From positions 118,583-182,582 of the forward strand of contig CAWDZA010000016.1 of NCBI GenBank assembly GCA_963806635.1: a DNA stretch of 64,000 nucleotides, in the 5' to 3' direction. This DNA comes from CAVVEQ01 sp963806635. GTDB lineage: Bacteria > Chloroflexota > Anaerolineae > Anaerolineales > Anaerolineaceae. The notes below the pieces were generated by a model. That model was not told the origin of the DNA, made no database searches, and saw only the letters and a list, made by a program, of their open reading frames with translations. A program made the translations under genes and the position numbers. This document shows positions 54,796-62,904 of the stretch, one piece after another; position 1 is the stretch's first letter; each line of letters opens with the position of its first letter.

Positions 54796-57498
54796 TCAGA
54801 TCGAGGAATGGTTGAGGATTTGGGAGATCGCTTTCTTCAGGATCCCGCCTTGCAGCAGGGTTTCCATTTCCTGGAGTGTATCCACCCTCACCCTTACCTG
54901 AAATACGACCTCATTTCCGTTATCCTTCACCGCGCAGACGTTGATCCTTCCACCTGGCTCCATGGTCGAAATTGCAGGGATCGAATATTTCTCCTTGCCT
55001 GTCAAGCCAAGGAATTGAACCCCCTGCCCTTCCAGGAATTGCAGCGGCAGTACCCCCATACCCGCCAGGTTGGCGCGGTGAATACGCTCGAACGACCCGG
55101 CTATGACCGCCCGCACCCCCAACAGCAGCACACCCTTGGCCGCCCAGTCGCGGGAGGAGCCTGTTCCGTACTCCTTCCCGGCGAGAATGACCAGTGGCAC
55201 TCCTTCCTTGCGGTACCGTACTGCGGCGTCAAAAATATCCATCTGCTCCCCATCCGGAAGGTGCAGTGTCCTCCCACCCTCCACGCCTGCAACCAGCAAA
55301 TTCTTCAACCGGATGTTGGCCAGGGTACCCCGCGCCATAACCTCGTCATTACCCCGGCGGGATCCATAGGAATTGAAATCTGCAGGTTGAACTCCCCTGC
55401 TTTGCAGATAGCGTCCCGCCGGGCTGGTAGGTTGGATCGCGCCGGCCGGGGAGATGTGATCAGTGGTGATCCCGTCGCCAAATACCGCCAGGGCACGCGC
55501 GTTTTGAATTCCCGCGTTCCAATCCACATCCGGGAGGGCAGCAAAGGGCGGCTCTTTCAAGTAATCGGATGAGGGGTCCCAATCGTAAACTAAACCCGCT
55601 TTGCCCTTCAGCGCCTGCCACTCCCGGCTGCCAGTTTGCCCGGCAAGCCTGTTGCGATGGAAGGCTTCTTCATTCACAAACTCAGCGGTCAGCGCATGGA
55701 TTTCCGCCTCATCTGGCCAAAGCTGGTCAAGAGTGACCGGTTTTCCCATCTTATCCATGCCCAGCGGATCGTGGGTGAGGTCAATATCCATCCTGCCCGC
55801 CAGGGCATAGGCCACGACCAGCGGCGGTGAGGCCAGATAGTTTGCCCGCACCAGGGGCTGCACCCGTCCTTCGAAATTGCGATTGCCCGAAAGCACTGCA
55901 GCAGCCACCAGTTTGGATTCATCAAGCGCCTGGCTGATGGCTGGATCAAACGGACCGGAATTCCCGATGCAGGTCATGCAGCCATACCCGGCCAGGGTGA
56001 ACCCCAAAGTCTCCAGTTTTTCCAGCAGACCGGCTCGGGCGAGATAGTCAGAAACCACCCGCGACCCCGGCGAAAGGCTCGCCTTGACATACACAGGCAG
56101 ACGCATCCCCCGCGCCAGCGCGTTCCGTGCCAGCAAACCAGCCGCGATCATCACGTAGGGGTCGGAGGTGTTGGTGCAGGAGGTAATGGCTGCCAGTACC
56201 ACAGCACCCTGAGGTAGTTCCACTTTCTTCCCATCCAGTTCGACCGATATTGTTTCCTCAATTTTCTCCTGGTTCAGCCCATACCCATCCTCAAGCACCG
56301 GTTTGCCAAGTTTGGAAAGAAAATCCTGTTTGGCATCAGAAAGCGCCACCCGGTTTTCTGGTTTCTTTGGACCAGCGATCGAAGGAACGATCAAATCCAG
56401 GCTCACTTCCAGAATCTGGCTGAAATACGGTTCCGGGGAATCGCTGGAGTGGAGAAGCCCCTGTGCTCGGAAATAGGAATCCACGAGGTGCACAGTGCTC
56501 TCTTCCCTGCCCGTCAGCCGCAGGTAATCCAAAGTTTTTTGATCGACCGGAAAATAACATGTGGTGGCGCCATACTCCGGTGCCATGTTCGCGATCATAG
56601 CCCGCTCCGGCACGCCCAACTTCTCCAGCGCCGGTCCGGTGAACTCGATGAATTTATCCACCACCCCCAGGGCGCGCAGCTTTTGGACGATCGTGAGCGT
56701 CAGATCGGTGGGGGTCGTGCCCTGAGGAAGGCTGCCGGTCAGCCGCACACCCACAACCTCCGGGATCGACAGCTCAAGCGGGTTGCCAAGGAGGGCAGCG
56801 ATGGCTTCGATCCCGCCCACCCCCCAACCCAGCACTCCCAGCCCGTTGATCATGGTTGTGTGCGAATCGGTGCCGATGACCATATCCGGTATGGCCATCG
56901 GAAGGCCTTCATTTTCCTGCAGCCAAACCACCGGCGAGAGCGCCTCCAGATTGACCTGGTGGACGATGCCAGTGCCTGGCGGGATAAGCCGAAAATGCTG
57001 AAAGGCTTGCTGCGCCCAGTGTAAGAATTGATAGCGCTCGCGGTTGCGCTGGAATTCAAGCTCCAGGTTCTTTTGAAACGCTTCCGGGATACCGGTGTAA
57101 TCCACCTGAACTGAATGGTCCACCACCAGGTCCAGAGGGATGAGCGGGTTGACCCTGGCCGGGTCACCCCCCGCCCGGTCAACCGCTGCCCTAAGGGAAG
57201 CCAGGTCGTTGAGCACTGGCACGCCGGTGAGGTCTTGCATCACCACGCGCTGGGGAAAGATTGCGATCGTCCCCAGCTCCTTTTTCCCTGGAGCCCAACC
57301 GCTCAGCTTCGCCAGATCACCTTCTGAAGGTTTTCCTTCTCCACACTGGCGCAGCAGCATCTCCAGCAGCAGGCGGATCGAAAAGGGCAGGCTGGCAAGA
57401 TCGATCCTTTTTTCCTCTGCAAGCGCAGGCAGGCTGTAATAAGCAATCGGTTTCCCATCCAGATTAATGTATCGAGTCGTTTTATGTGGGTCAGCCAT
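54796..57498 (-). CDS. acnA: Aconitate hydratase A
   Basis: Iron-sulfur enzyme isomerising citrate to isocitrate, 900 residues. Cluster cysteines are visible in AAITSCTNTSDPYVMIAAGL and in GYGCMTCIGNSGP. Other signatures are GTDSHTTMINGLGVLGWGVGGIEA, SYGSRRGNDEVMARGTLANIR and KEYGTGSSRDWAAKG. The ATG at 57498 lies four bases after the icd stop, so icd and acnA are one operon. Together with the divergent citrate synthase gene they cover oxaloacetate to 2-oxoglutarate. Confidence 0.96.
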   Translation of the reverse strand: MADPHKTTRYINLDGKPIAYYSLPALAEEKRIDLASLPFSIRLLLEMLLRQCGEGKPSEGDLAKLSGWAPGKKELGTIAIFPQRVVMQDLTGVPVLNDLASLRAAVDRAGGDPARVNPLIPLDLVVDHSVQVDYTGIPEAFQKNLELEFQRNRERYQFLHWAQQAFQHFRLIPPGTGIVHQVNLEALSPVVWLQENEGLPMAIPDMVIGTDSHTTMINGLGVLGWGVGGIEAIAALLGNPLELSIPEVVGVRLTGSLPQGTTPTDLTLTIVQKLRALGVVDKFIEFTGPALEKLGVPERAMIANMAPEYGATTCYFPVDQKTLDYLRLTGREESTVHLVDSYFRAQGLLHSSDSPEPYFSQILEVSLDLIVPSIAGPKKPENRVALSDAKQDFLSKLGKPVLEDGYGLNQEKIEETISVELDGKKVELPQGAVVLAAITSCTNTSDPYVMIAAGLLARNALARGMRLPVYVKASLSPGSRVVSDYLARAGLLEKLETLGFTLAGYGCMTCIGNSGPFDPAISQALDESKLVAAAVLSGNRNFEGRVQPLVRANYLASPPLVVAYALAGRMDIDLTHDPLGMDKMGKPVTLDQLWPDEAEIHALTAEFVNEEAFHRNRLAGQTGSREWQALKGKAGLVYDWDPSSDYLKEPPFAALPDVDWNAGIQNARALAVFGDGITTDHISPAGAIQPTSPAGRYLQSRGVQPADFNSYGSRRGNDEVMARGTLANIRLKNLLVAGVEGGRTLHLPDGEQMDIFDAAVRYRKEGVPLVILAGKEYGTGSSRDWAAKGVLLLGVRAVIAGSFERIHRANLAGMGVLPLQFLEGQGVQFLGLTGKEKYSIPAISTMEPGGRINVCAVKDNGNEVVFQVRVRVDTLQEMETLLQGGILKKAISQILNHSSI

Positions 57499-57502
57499 GG
57501 GG

Positions 57503-58723
57503 TTATTTCTCCATATGCTCAAGGATAACGCGGGCAAATTCCCGGGTCCCAACCCGCATGGCTCCGGGCATCATATCCGCAAAGTCCGGCGTCACCCTGT
57601 GGGATCGAATGGCGCCTTCCACCCCGGCCAGGACCATGTCGGCGGCTTCGCCCCAGCCCAGGTAGCGCAGCATCATCTCGCCCGAGAGGATCAGCGAACA
57701 GGGGTTGGCTGAATCCTTCCCGGCGATATTCGGGGCGGTACCATGCGTGGCTTCAAACACCGCGGCGCCGGTCTCATAATTGATATTCGCCCCAGGGGCG
57801 ATCCCCAGTCCGCCCACCTGGGCTGCAAGTGCATCGCTGATGTAATCTCCGTTCAAATTGGTGCATACGATCACATCAAATTCACCTGGGGTAAGCAGCA
57901 CTTGCGCCAGGGCGGCATCCACGATCATATCGTTGACCAGGAGCTTTCCCTGGGCAGGCGTCCCGAAGGATACCACCTGACCGAACTCTGATCGCGCCGT
58001 TTCATATCCCCAGGTCATGAATCCCCCCTCGGTGAACTTCATGATATTGCCCTTGTGAAGCAGGGTCACCCGGGAACGATTATTGATGAGTGCCCAACGA
58101 ATGGCAGCGCGGACGATCCGTTCAGAGCCTTCCCGCGAGATGGGCTTGATCCCAATGGCAGAGCTCTCCGGAAAACGGATCTTCTTATATTCATCCGGGA
58201 AGGACTGCTGAAGGAATTCCATTAGGATCTTGTTTTCAGATGATTGCGCCTGGAACTCCACACCCGCATACACATCCTCCGTGTTTTCACGGAAAACGAC
58301 CATTTTCACCCGCTCGGGGTTGCGAACAGGCGAAGGAACACCCTCGAACCAGCGCACCGGGCGCACGCAGGCGTAAAGATCCAATATTTTTCGCAGGGCA
58401 ACGTTCAGGCTGCGCCCGCCCACTGCCACGGCCGTGGATAGCGGACCCTTGATGGCCACTTTTGCAGCTTCGATCCGACTCAGTGTTTCCTCTGGCAGCC
58501 CCTTGCCAACCGCCTGGCGGGCTTTTTCCCCGGCCAGCAACTCTTGCCATTGGATCCTGCGCCTGCCCCCATAAGCGTTTTTTACCGCGCCATCGAATAC
58601 CGCCTGGGCGGCTGCCCATATCTCCGGCCCGATCCCATCCCCTTCGATATAAGGGATCAACGGCATATCCGGAACCTCGAGCCCGTCCTTGCCCATCGCG
58701 ATCAATCCATCTGATTTTGCCAT
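57503..58723 (-). CDS. icd: Isocitrate dehydrogenase (E. coli Icd-like)
   Basis: Oxidative decarboxylase making 2-oxoglutarate, 406 residues. Substrate residues are in GGRSLNVALRKILDLYACVRPVRW, with the Ser used for regulatory phosphorylation in E. coli conserved, and the motif VVFRENTEDVYAGVE is intact. The cofactor loop reads HGTAPNIAGKDSANP; NADP-specific enzymes have Lys-Tyr where this one has Asn-Ile, and NAD-specific ones have Asp-Ile, so cofactor choice is uncertain. GGAGGG lies upstream of the ATG. First gene of the icd-acnA operon. Confidence 0.95.
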   Translation of the reverse strand: MAKSDGLIAMGKDGLEVPDMPLIPYIEGDGIGPEIWAAAQAVFDGAVKNAYGGRRRIQWQELLAGEKARQAVGKGLPEETLSRIEAAKVAIKGPLSTAVAVGGRSLNVALRKILDLYACVRPVRWFEGVPSPVRNPERVKMVVFRENTEDVYAGVEFQAQSSENKILMEFLQQSFPDEYKKIRFPESSAIGIKPISREGSERIVRAAIRWALINNRSRVTLLHKGNIMKFTEGGFMTWGYETARSEFGQVVSFGTPAQGKLLVNDMIVDAALAQVLLTPGEFDVIVCTNLNGDYISDALAAQVGGLGIAPGANINYETGAAVFEATHGTAPNIAGKDSANPCSLILSGEMMLRYLGWGEAADMVLAGVEGAIRSHRVTPDFADMMPGAMRVGTREFARVILEHMEK

Positions 58724-58784
58724 TTGTTAGGATGCCCTCCCAGGTTTGAAGGTCTTCTTTTAATATATTATGAAATTATCAGGC

Positions 58785-58853
58785 TTGACGAATTCGAATT
58801 TTAACACTATACTTGTACCATGTATAGGGACAATGTACCAATATACAGGACAG
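58785..58853 (+). promoter_or_regulatory. IclR-gltA leaderless promoter with tandem 20-bp operator-like repeats
   Basis: TTGACG (58785-58790) and TATACT (58808-58813) are 17 bases apart, and the ATG of the IclR gene begins exactly six bases after the -10, so the message should be leaderless. Starting at 58814 and again at 58834 are two direct repeats of the form TGTACCA-N8-GGACA with a period of 20 bases. They cover the transcription start and the first codons, a likely autorepression site. The icd start is 96 bases away on the other strand. Confidence 0.65.
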
Positions 58854-59620
58854 ACGAATCACCCGCTATGACCCATTCACTTGAGCGGGCCATTTCCATC
58901 CTGGATTGCTTCACTGCCGACAAACCCGAACTTGGCGTACGCGAAATTGCCCGCCTCACCTCGCTTTCGCCCAGCACAGCCGGGCGGCTGATGGCGGCAC
59001 TTAAGGACCTCAACGTTCTGAATCAAAACCCAGCCACCCGCGGCTACTCGCTGGGCGGCAAGGTGCTTGCCTGGGCTGGGGTGTATGGCGCCAGCCTGGA
59101 TGTACGCACGGTGGCACTGCCCTTCATGCAGGAACTTCTCACGGCGACGCAGGAAACAGTCAGTCTGTATGTAATCGAAGGGGGCGAGCGCCTGTGCGTG
59201 GAGCGCCTGGAAAGCGCGCGCGCGATCCATTTCAGCGCCAGGGTGGGCCGAAGGCTGCCCATCACCGCCGGGGCTGCCGGCAAGGTGCTGCTGGCGTTCA
59301 TGACTCCCTCCCGCCGCGAGGAGATCCTCAGCCGGGTGGATTGGACCCCCTTTACCGGTAACACAGTCACCGATCAGGCTGCCTTCCGCGCTGAACTGGA
59401 TACGATCCGCCAGCGAGGATACGCAGTAAGCATGGGCGAATGGCAAAGCGATGCCGCCGGGGTGGCCGCGCCCATCCTCGGCGCAGGCTCTGAGATCCAG
59501 GCAGCGCTCACCATCTCCGGTCCCATCCAGCGCTACACGCCCGAAGTGATCGATGATTTCTCCGCCAGGATCCTGAAAGCTGCCCGGATCATCTCCAGCC
59601 AGATGGGCTATACCCGCTGA
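58820..59620 (+). CDS. IclR-family transcriptional regulator
   Basis: Regulator of 266 residues. The N-terminal winged helix-turn-helix reads LERAISILDCFTADKPELGVREIARLTSLSPSTAGRLMAALKDLNVL, followed by the effector-binding domain with SLYVIEGGERLCVERLES, LPITAGAAGKVLLAFM and GYAVSMGEWQSDAAGVAAPI. The start at 58820 fits the leaderless promoter; an ATG at 58868 (MTHSLERA) would match shorter family members. It lies 21 bases before citrate synthase and divergent from icd-acnA, so control of citric acid cycle entry is the obvious role; the effector is unknown. Confidence 0.93.
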   Translation: MYRDNVPIYRTDESPAMTHSLERAISILDCFTADKPELGVREIARLTSLSPSTAGRLMAALKDLNVLNQNPATRGYSLGGKVLAWAGVYGASLDVRTVALPFMQELLTATQETVSLYVIEGGERLCVERLESARAIHFSARVGRRLPITAGAAGKVLLAFMTPSRREEILSRVDWTPFTGNTVTDQAAFRAELDTIRQRGYAVSMGEWQSDAAGVAAPILGAGSEIQAALTISGPIQRYTPEVIDDFSARILKAARIISSQMGYTR

Positions 59621-59641
59621 GTCAACCGAAGGGAAGAAAAC

Positions 59642-60958
59642 ATGGACCTCATCAAAGAGAAAATCAGTACCCGGCTGCCCGAAATTCGCGAACGGATGAA
59701 CCGAATCAAACGCGAGTACAGCAACTTCAAGGTCTGCGATGTAACGGTGGATCAGATTTACAGCGGTATTCGTGGTGTGATGGTTCAGGTTTCGGACGTC
59801 TCATACGTTGATCCAGTCGAGGGCATCCGCCTGCGCGGCTACACCGTCCCCGAGGTGCTCAGCCTGCTCCCCAAACAACCCGGGTCAAAATTGCCCATGG
59901 CGGGCGGGTTGTACTATCTGCTAATGGTGGATGAGCTGCCCACCTATGCAGAAGCCGCCGCAGTGGAAGCAGAATGGCAAAAACACGCCGGCGTGCCCGA
60001 TTACGTCCTGAAGGTGATCCGCGCCATGCCCGCCGATACCCACCCAATGACGCTTTTCTCGCAGGGGATCCTGGCAATGCAGCGGGAATCGATCTTTGCC
60101 CAGGAGTATGCCCGCGGACTGGTAAAGAACGACTATTGGGAATCCTACCTGGAAGACGCCATCCGTCTCACGGCCAAATTGCCCTCGCTGGCTGCATATA
60201 TTTATAACCACCGCTACAACGGGGATAAATACATCCCCCCCGACCCGGGTTTGGATTGGAGCGCCAACTTCGCCCACATGATCGGTAAAAGCGCGGACGC
60301 GGATTACAAGGAGCTTTGCCGCCTGTTCTTCATCCTGCACTCCGACCACGAGGGCGCCAACGTCTCGGCCCACGCAAGTTGGCTGGTGGCTTCGGCGCTC
60401 TCGGATGTCTACCTGGCATCATCCGCCGGGATGGATGGCCTCGCCGGTCCCCTGCATGGGCTGGCCAACCAGGAATGTCTGCGCTGGCTGCTTGGCGTGC
60501 GCGAGTATTTTGGGCGCATCCCGGATCGGGAAGAGCTTAACGGGTTTCTTGCAGGTCAGCTTGCCGCAGGCGCGGTCATCCCGGGTTATGGGCATGCCGT
60601 GCTGCGTATCACCGATCCCCGTTTCACTGCCCAGTTGGAATTTGCCAATGAGTATCTGCCTAATGATGAACTCATCACCCTGGTTAAATCCATCTACGAG
60701 GTGCTGCCTCCGCTGCTGACGCAGACCGGCAAAGTGAAGAACCCCTGGCCAAACGTGGATGCCATCAATGGTGCTCTGCAATATCACTTTGGCGTTACGC
60801 AATACGAGTTCTATACAGTGCTGTTTGGTGTCAGCCGCATCCTCGGGCTTTCCACCCACGCGGTTTGGGCACGGGCATTAAACCGACCGATCGAGCGTCC
60901 CAAATCCCTTACAACCGCCATCCTGGAGCAGATGATCCAGGGTACCCCAGCAGGGTGA
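59642..60958 (+). CDS. gltA: Citrate synthase, eukaryote-like type I
   Basis: Condenses acetyl-CoA and oxaloacetate, 438 residues. Catalytic residues match the mitochondrial enzyme: His in FILHSDHEGANVSAHAS, His in GLAGPLHGLANQE and Asp in GYGHAVLRITDPRFTAQ. The flanking sequence is much closer to the mitochondrial form than to the hexameric E. coli type. GAAGGGAAG precedes the ATG. It is the second gene of the IclR operon and partner of the divergent icd-acnA pair. Confidence 0.95.
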   Translation: MDLIKEKISTRLPEIRERMNRIKREYSNFKVCDVTVDQIYSGIRGVMVQVSDVSYVDPVEGIRLRGYTVPEVLSLLPKQPGSKLPMAGGLYYLLMVDELPTYAEAAAVEAEWQKHAGVPDYVLKVIRAMPADTHPMTLFSQGILAMQRESIFAQEYARGLVKNDYWESYLEDAIRLTAKLPSLAAYIYNHRYNGDKYIPPDPGLDWSANFAHMIGKSADADYKELCRLFFILHSDHEGANVSAHASWLVASALSDVYLASSAGMDGLAGPLHGLANQECLRWLLGVREYFGRIPDREELNGFLAGQLAAGAVIPGYGHAVLRITDPRFTAQLEFANEYLPNDELITLVKSIYEVLPPLLTQTGKVKNPWPNVDAINGALQYHFGVTQYEFYTVLFGVSRILGLSTHAVWARALNRPIERPKSLTTAILEQMIQGTPAG

Positions 60959-60999
60959 TATTACCCTTTTCTTACGGGATGGGGTACAATGACTGAAGG

Positions 61000-61083
61000 A
61001 TGGCTGCATTGCGCCGCAACTTTAAGAACATCGCTGTAACCTTCCTTGTGGTAAAACTTCTTAAGGATAAGGGCTGCCCATGA
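61000..61083 (+). CDS. Possible 27-codon upstream reading frame
   Basis: A short frame beginning MAALRRNFKNIAVTFLVVKL and ending in GCP, whose TGA overlaps the next gene's ATG (ATGA). A TACAAT box (60985-60990) lies nine bases before its ATG, and AAGG is directly in front. The peptide is basic then hydrophobic. It could be a leader peptide that couples translation to the next gene, or simply chance. Confidence 0.35.
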   Translation: MAALRRNFKNIAVTFLVVKLLKDKGCP

Positions 61084-62144
61084 TCAAATATCCATTCTCA
61101 TTCAATGAGGATCCACAGAACCCTATCACCGGCTCCCTCGAACTGGAAAATCCGCTCCCCTACCCGCAAGGCACACAGGGGAGCGCTCTTTTTCGCCCGG
61201 GCCGCATCCGCCTTGAGAGCGGCATAACCCTGGAACTGGTTCTCTACCATAACCGGGCAACCTCCGAGTTTATTTACCTGCACCGTTACCCTTTTGACCG
61301 CGAGCTGATGGACCTGCTGGGTGTGCCGGCTGATGCTCTGCAAGGCAGAAAGACCATCACGCTTCCAGGGCAGCTTTGCATGGGCGCTCGCCGCTCCCAC
61401 CTGATCGGGTCGGCAGTAGATACCATTTTTCATGCCCCGCAGCTTCAGGAAGTTCTCTCCACCCGTAAGCAGCACAACATCGCCATTTTTCCCATTGCCA
61501 GGGAGGGATTGAAATACGGCGTCGCGGAATCCATCCATCACGCCCGCGGATATTATTGCGACGAAGTCCTTCTGGATGCGCATCATGTATTCGATAGCTC
61601 TGTACCCGTCTATAACCGCAAAGTGGAGTTGGGGATTTTTAAAGATAAAGACCTCGACCGCGTCCAGCACGAGAACATCACGGCTGCATTCATCGCCGAT
61701 AGCATCGCCTCCGGGCTTGTAATGCGCGAAGTCATTTCTCACATCCGCCAGCGCTTTGAAAATATCGAACACGTGGAAGTGGTCTCTCCCCTGGCAACCA
61801 TCCGCGGTCTGTGCCGTGTGGCAGAAGCCAACCGCGAGGCCGGATCCAAGATCCGGGTGCATGTATTTGAGACCATCTTGAACGCGTTGCCCCCCGATTA
61901 TTACTATTCGGCACATTATGCCGACCTGGATCTGCACATCCGCCCCGAGCTGGAGAAGGATTACCGTGCCTGGTGGGGTCTGGATGAACATGGGAATGAG
62001 GTTGCTGCCACTGCCTGCGCCGGTTATGGCTGGAGCGAGGTTTTTTATTCCCCCCGTAAGCAGGTGGAGATGATCAATGGAGAGCTGCGCGCTCGACACG
62101 ATTTGACCATCGCCGATATCGTTTTGAGAAATCACCCGGATTAA
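61080..62144 (+). CDS. Phosphoribosyltransferase-like protein of unknown function
   Basis: Intact 354-residue soluble protein that matches no family I can name. The middle resembles a type I phosphoribosyltransferase fold: NIAIFPIAREGLKYGVAESI recalls the hood/substrate loop of uracil phosphoribosyltransferase, AAFIADSIASGLVMREVISHI sits where the PRPP-binding motif should be, and VEVVSPLATIRGLCRVAE recalls the following strand. The usual acidic pair of the PRPP motif is reduced to a single Asp. The C-terminus is rich in Tyr, Trp and His. AAGGATAAGGG lies upstream. A terminator follows, so the gene stands alone. Confidence 0.6.
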   Translation: MIKYPFSFNEDPQNPITGSLELENPLPYPQGTQGSALFRPGRIRLESGITLELVLYHNRATSEFIYLHRYPFDRELMDLLGVPADALQGRKTITLPGQLCMGARRSHLIGSAVDTIFHAPQLQEVLSTRKQHNIAIFPIAREGLKYGVAESIHHARGYYCDEVLLDAHHVFDSSVPVYNRKVELGIFKDKDLDRVQHENITAAFIADSIASGLVMREVISHIRQRFENIEHVEVVSPLATIRGLCRVAEANREAGSKIRVHVFETILNALPPDYYYSAHYADLDLHIRPELEKDYRAWWGLDEHGNEVAATACAGYGWSEVFYSPRKQVEMINGELRARHDLTIADIVLRNHPD

Positions 62145-62148
62145 ACAA

Positions 62149-62177
62149 AATCGGGTGGCGAGCCACCCGATTTTTTT
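62149..62177. terminator. Bidirectional rho-independent terminator
   Basis: AATCGGGTGG and CCACCCGATT form a ten-pair hairpin with a CGAG loop, followed by seven T residues on the plus strand. It separates two convergent genes and has an A-rich 5' side, so it may also act on the minus strand. Confidence 0.9.
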
Positions 62178-62191
62178 ATTTACTGCAGTGA

Positions 62192-62848
62192 TTAGGCTGC
62201 TGGTGTTGCACTGTCATCGAAATAGTTATGTTCGACAACTTTCAGTTCCCAATTGCGGTTGCGGCGGATCTGCAGAACAGTACCGGCGATACCCACAACC
62301 AGGAAAACGATCACCCACCAAACTGAATCCTTGAGCACCAGGGCAAGTGCGTTCTTGCCAAATGCTTCGGGGGGGAATCCGAAAGCTGAAAGAACACCAA
62401 GGATGATCGCGCCAGCGCCGATGAAGGAGGTGGCAATGATGATCATGTACTTCTGGATATTCAGCACAAATGCAAGGACCGCGAAAATGACGCCGAGGGC
62501 GAGCGCAACCAGGAAGGTCAGGATCGTCAGATCAGCGTTGAAGAGGCCCATGATTGCGTATCCCAGGGCATAACCAAAGGAACCGATGAAGATTGCAACC
62601 CCGATGAACCAGAAGAAATAGGACAGCACAGCGAAAATGATCGCGACGATGAAACCGACCACCCAGCTTGTTACGGTTGCCAGGAAGGCAGTGCCGAAGA
62701 GCGCGGTCATCGCCTGCGCGCCGATCATGAAACCAAAGAAGAAACCAAAGATCGGCAGAAGGATCAGGAACCAGCGATAGCCATTCAGGACCATCGCAAG
62801 CCCGACCAGGACGACAATTAAAGCTCCACAAAGCAGTTGAAATGACAT
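62192..62848 (-). CDS. DUF4203/TMEM198-type membrane protein
   Basis: Protein of 218 residues with about seven short hydrophobic helices rich in Gly, Ala and Phe (YRWFLILLPIFGFFFGFMIGAQ, GSFGYALGYAIMG, IIATSFIGAGAIILG), a pattern of the DUF4203 family, followed by a polar tail. Function is unknown. GGAGGAAAG lies before the ATG. No operon partner is seen. Confidence 0.7.
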   Translation of the reverse strand: MSFQLLCGALIVVLVGLAMVLNGYRWFLILLPIFGFFFGFMIGAQAMTALFGTAFLATVTSWVVGFIVAIIFAVLSYFFWFIGVAIFIGSFGYALGYAIMGLFNADLTILTFLVALALGVIFAVLAFVLNIQKYMIIIATSFIGAGAIILGVLSAFGFPPEAFGKNALALVLKDSVWWVIVFLVVGIAGTVLQIRRNRNWELKVVEHNYFDDSATPAA

Positions 62849-62904
62849 TTCTTTCCTCCAAATTAGATTTTCATTAAGATTATAACACTTCCCGTGTAAT
62901 AGAG

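Noticed and set aside
61098..62135. Long open frame of 345 codons on the minus strand
   Set aside because: It mirrors the phosphoribosyltransferase-like gene, which has a clear ribosome-binding site and terminator on the plus strand; the antisense product has low-complexity, shadow-like composition.
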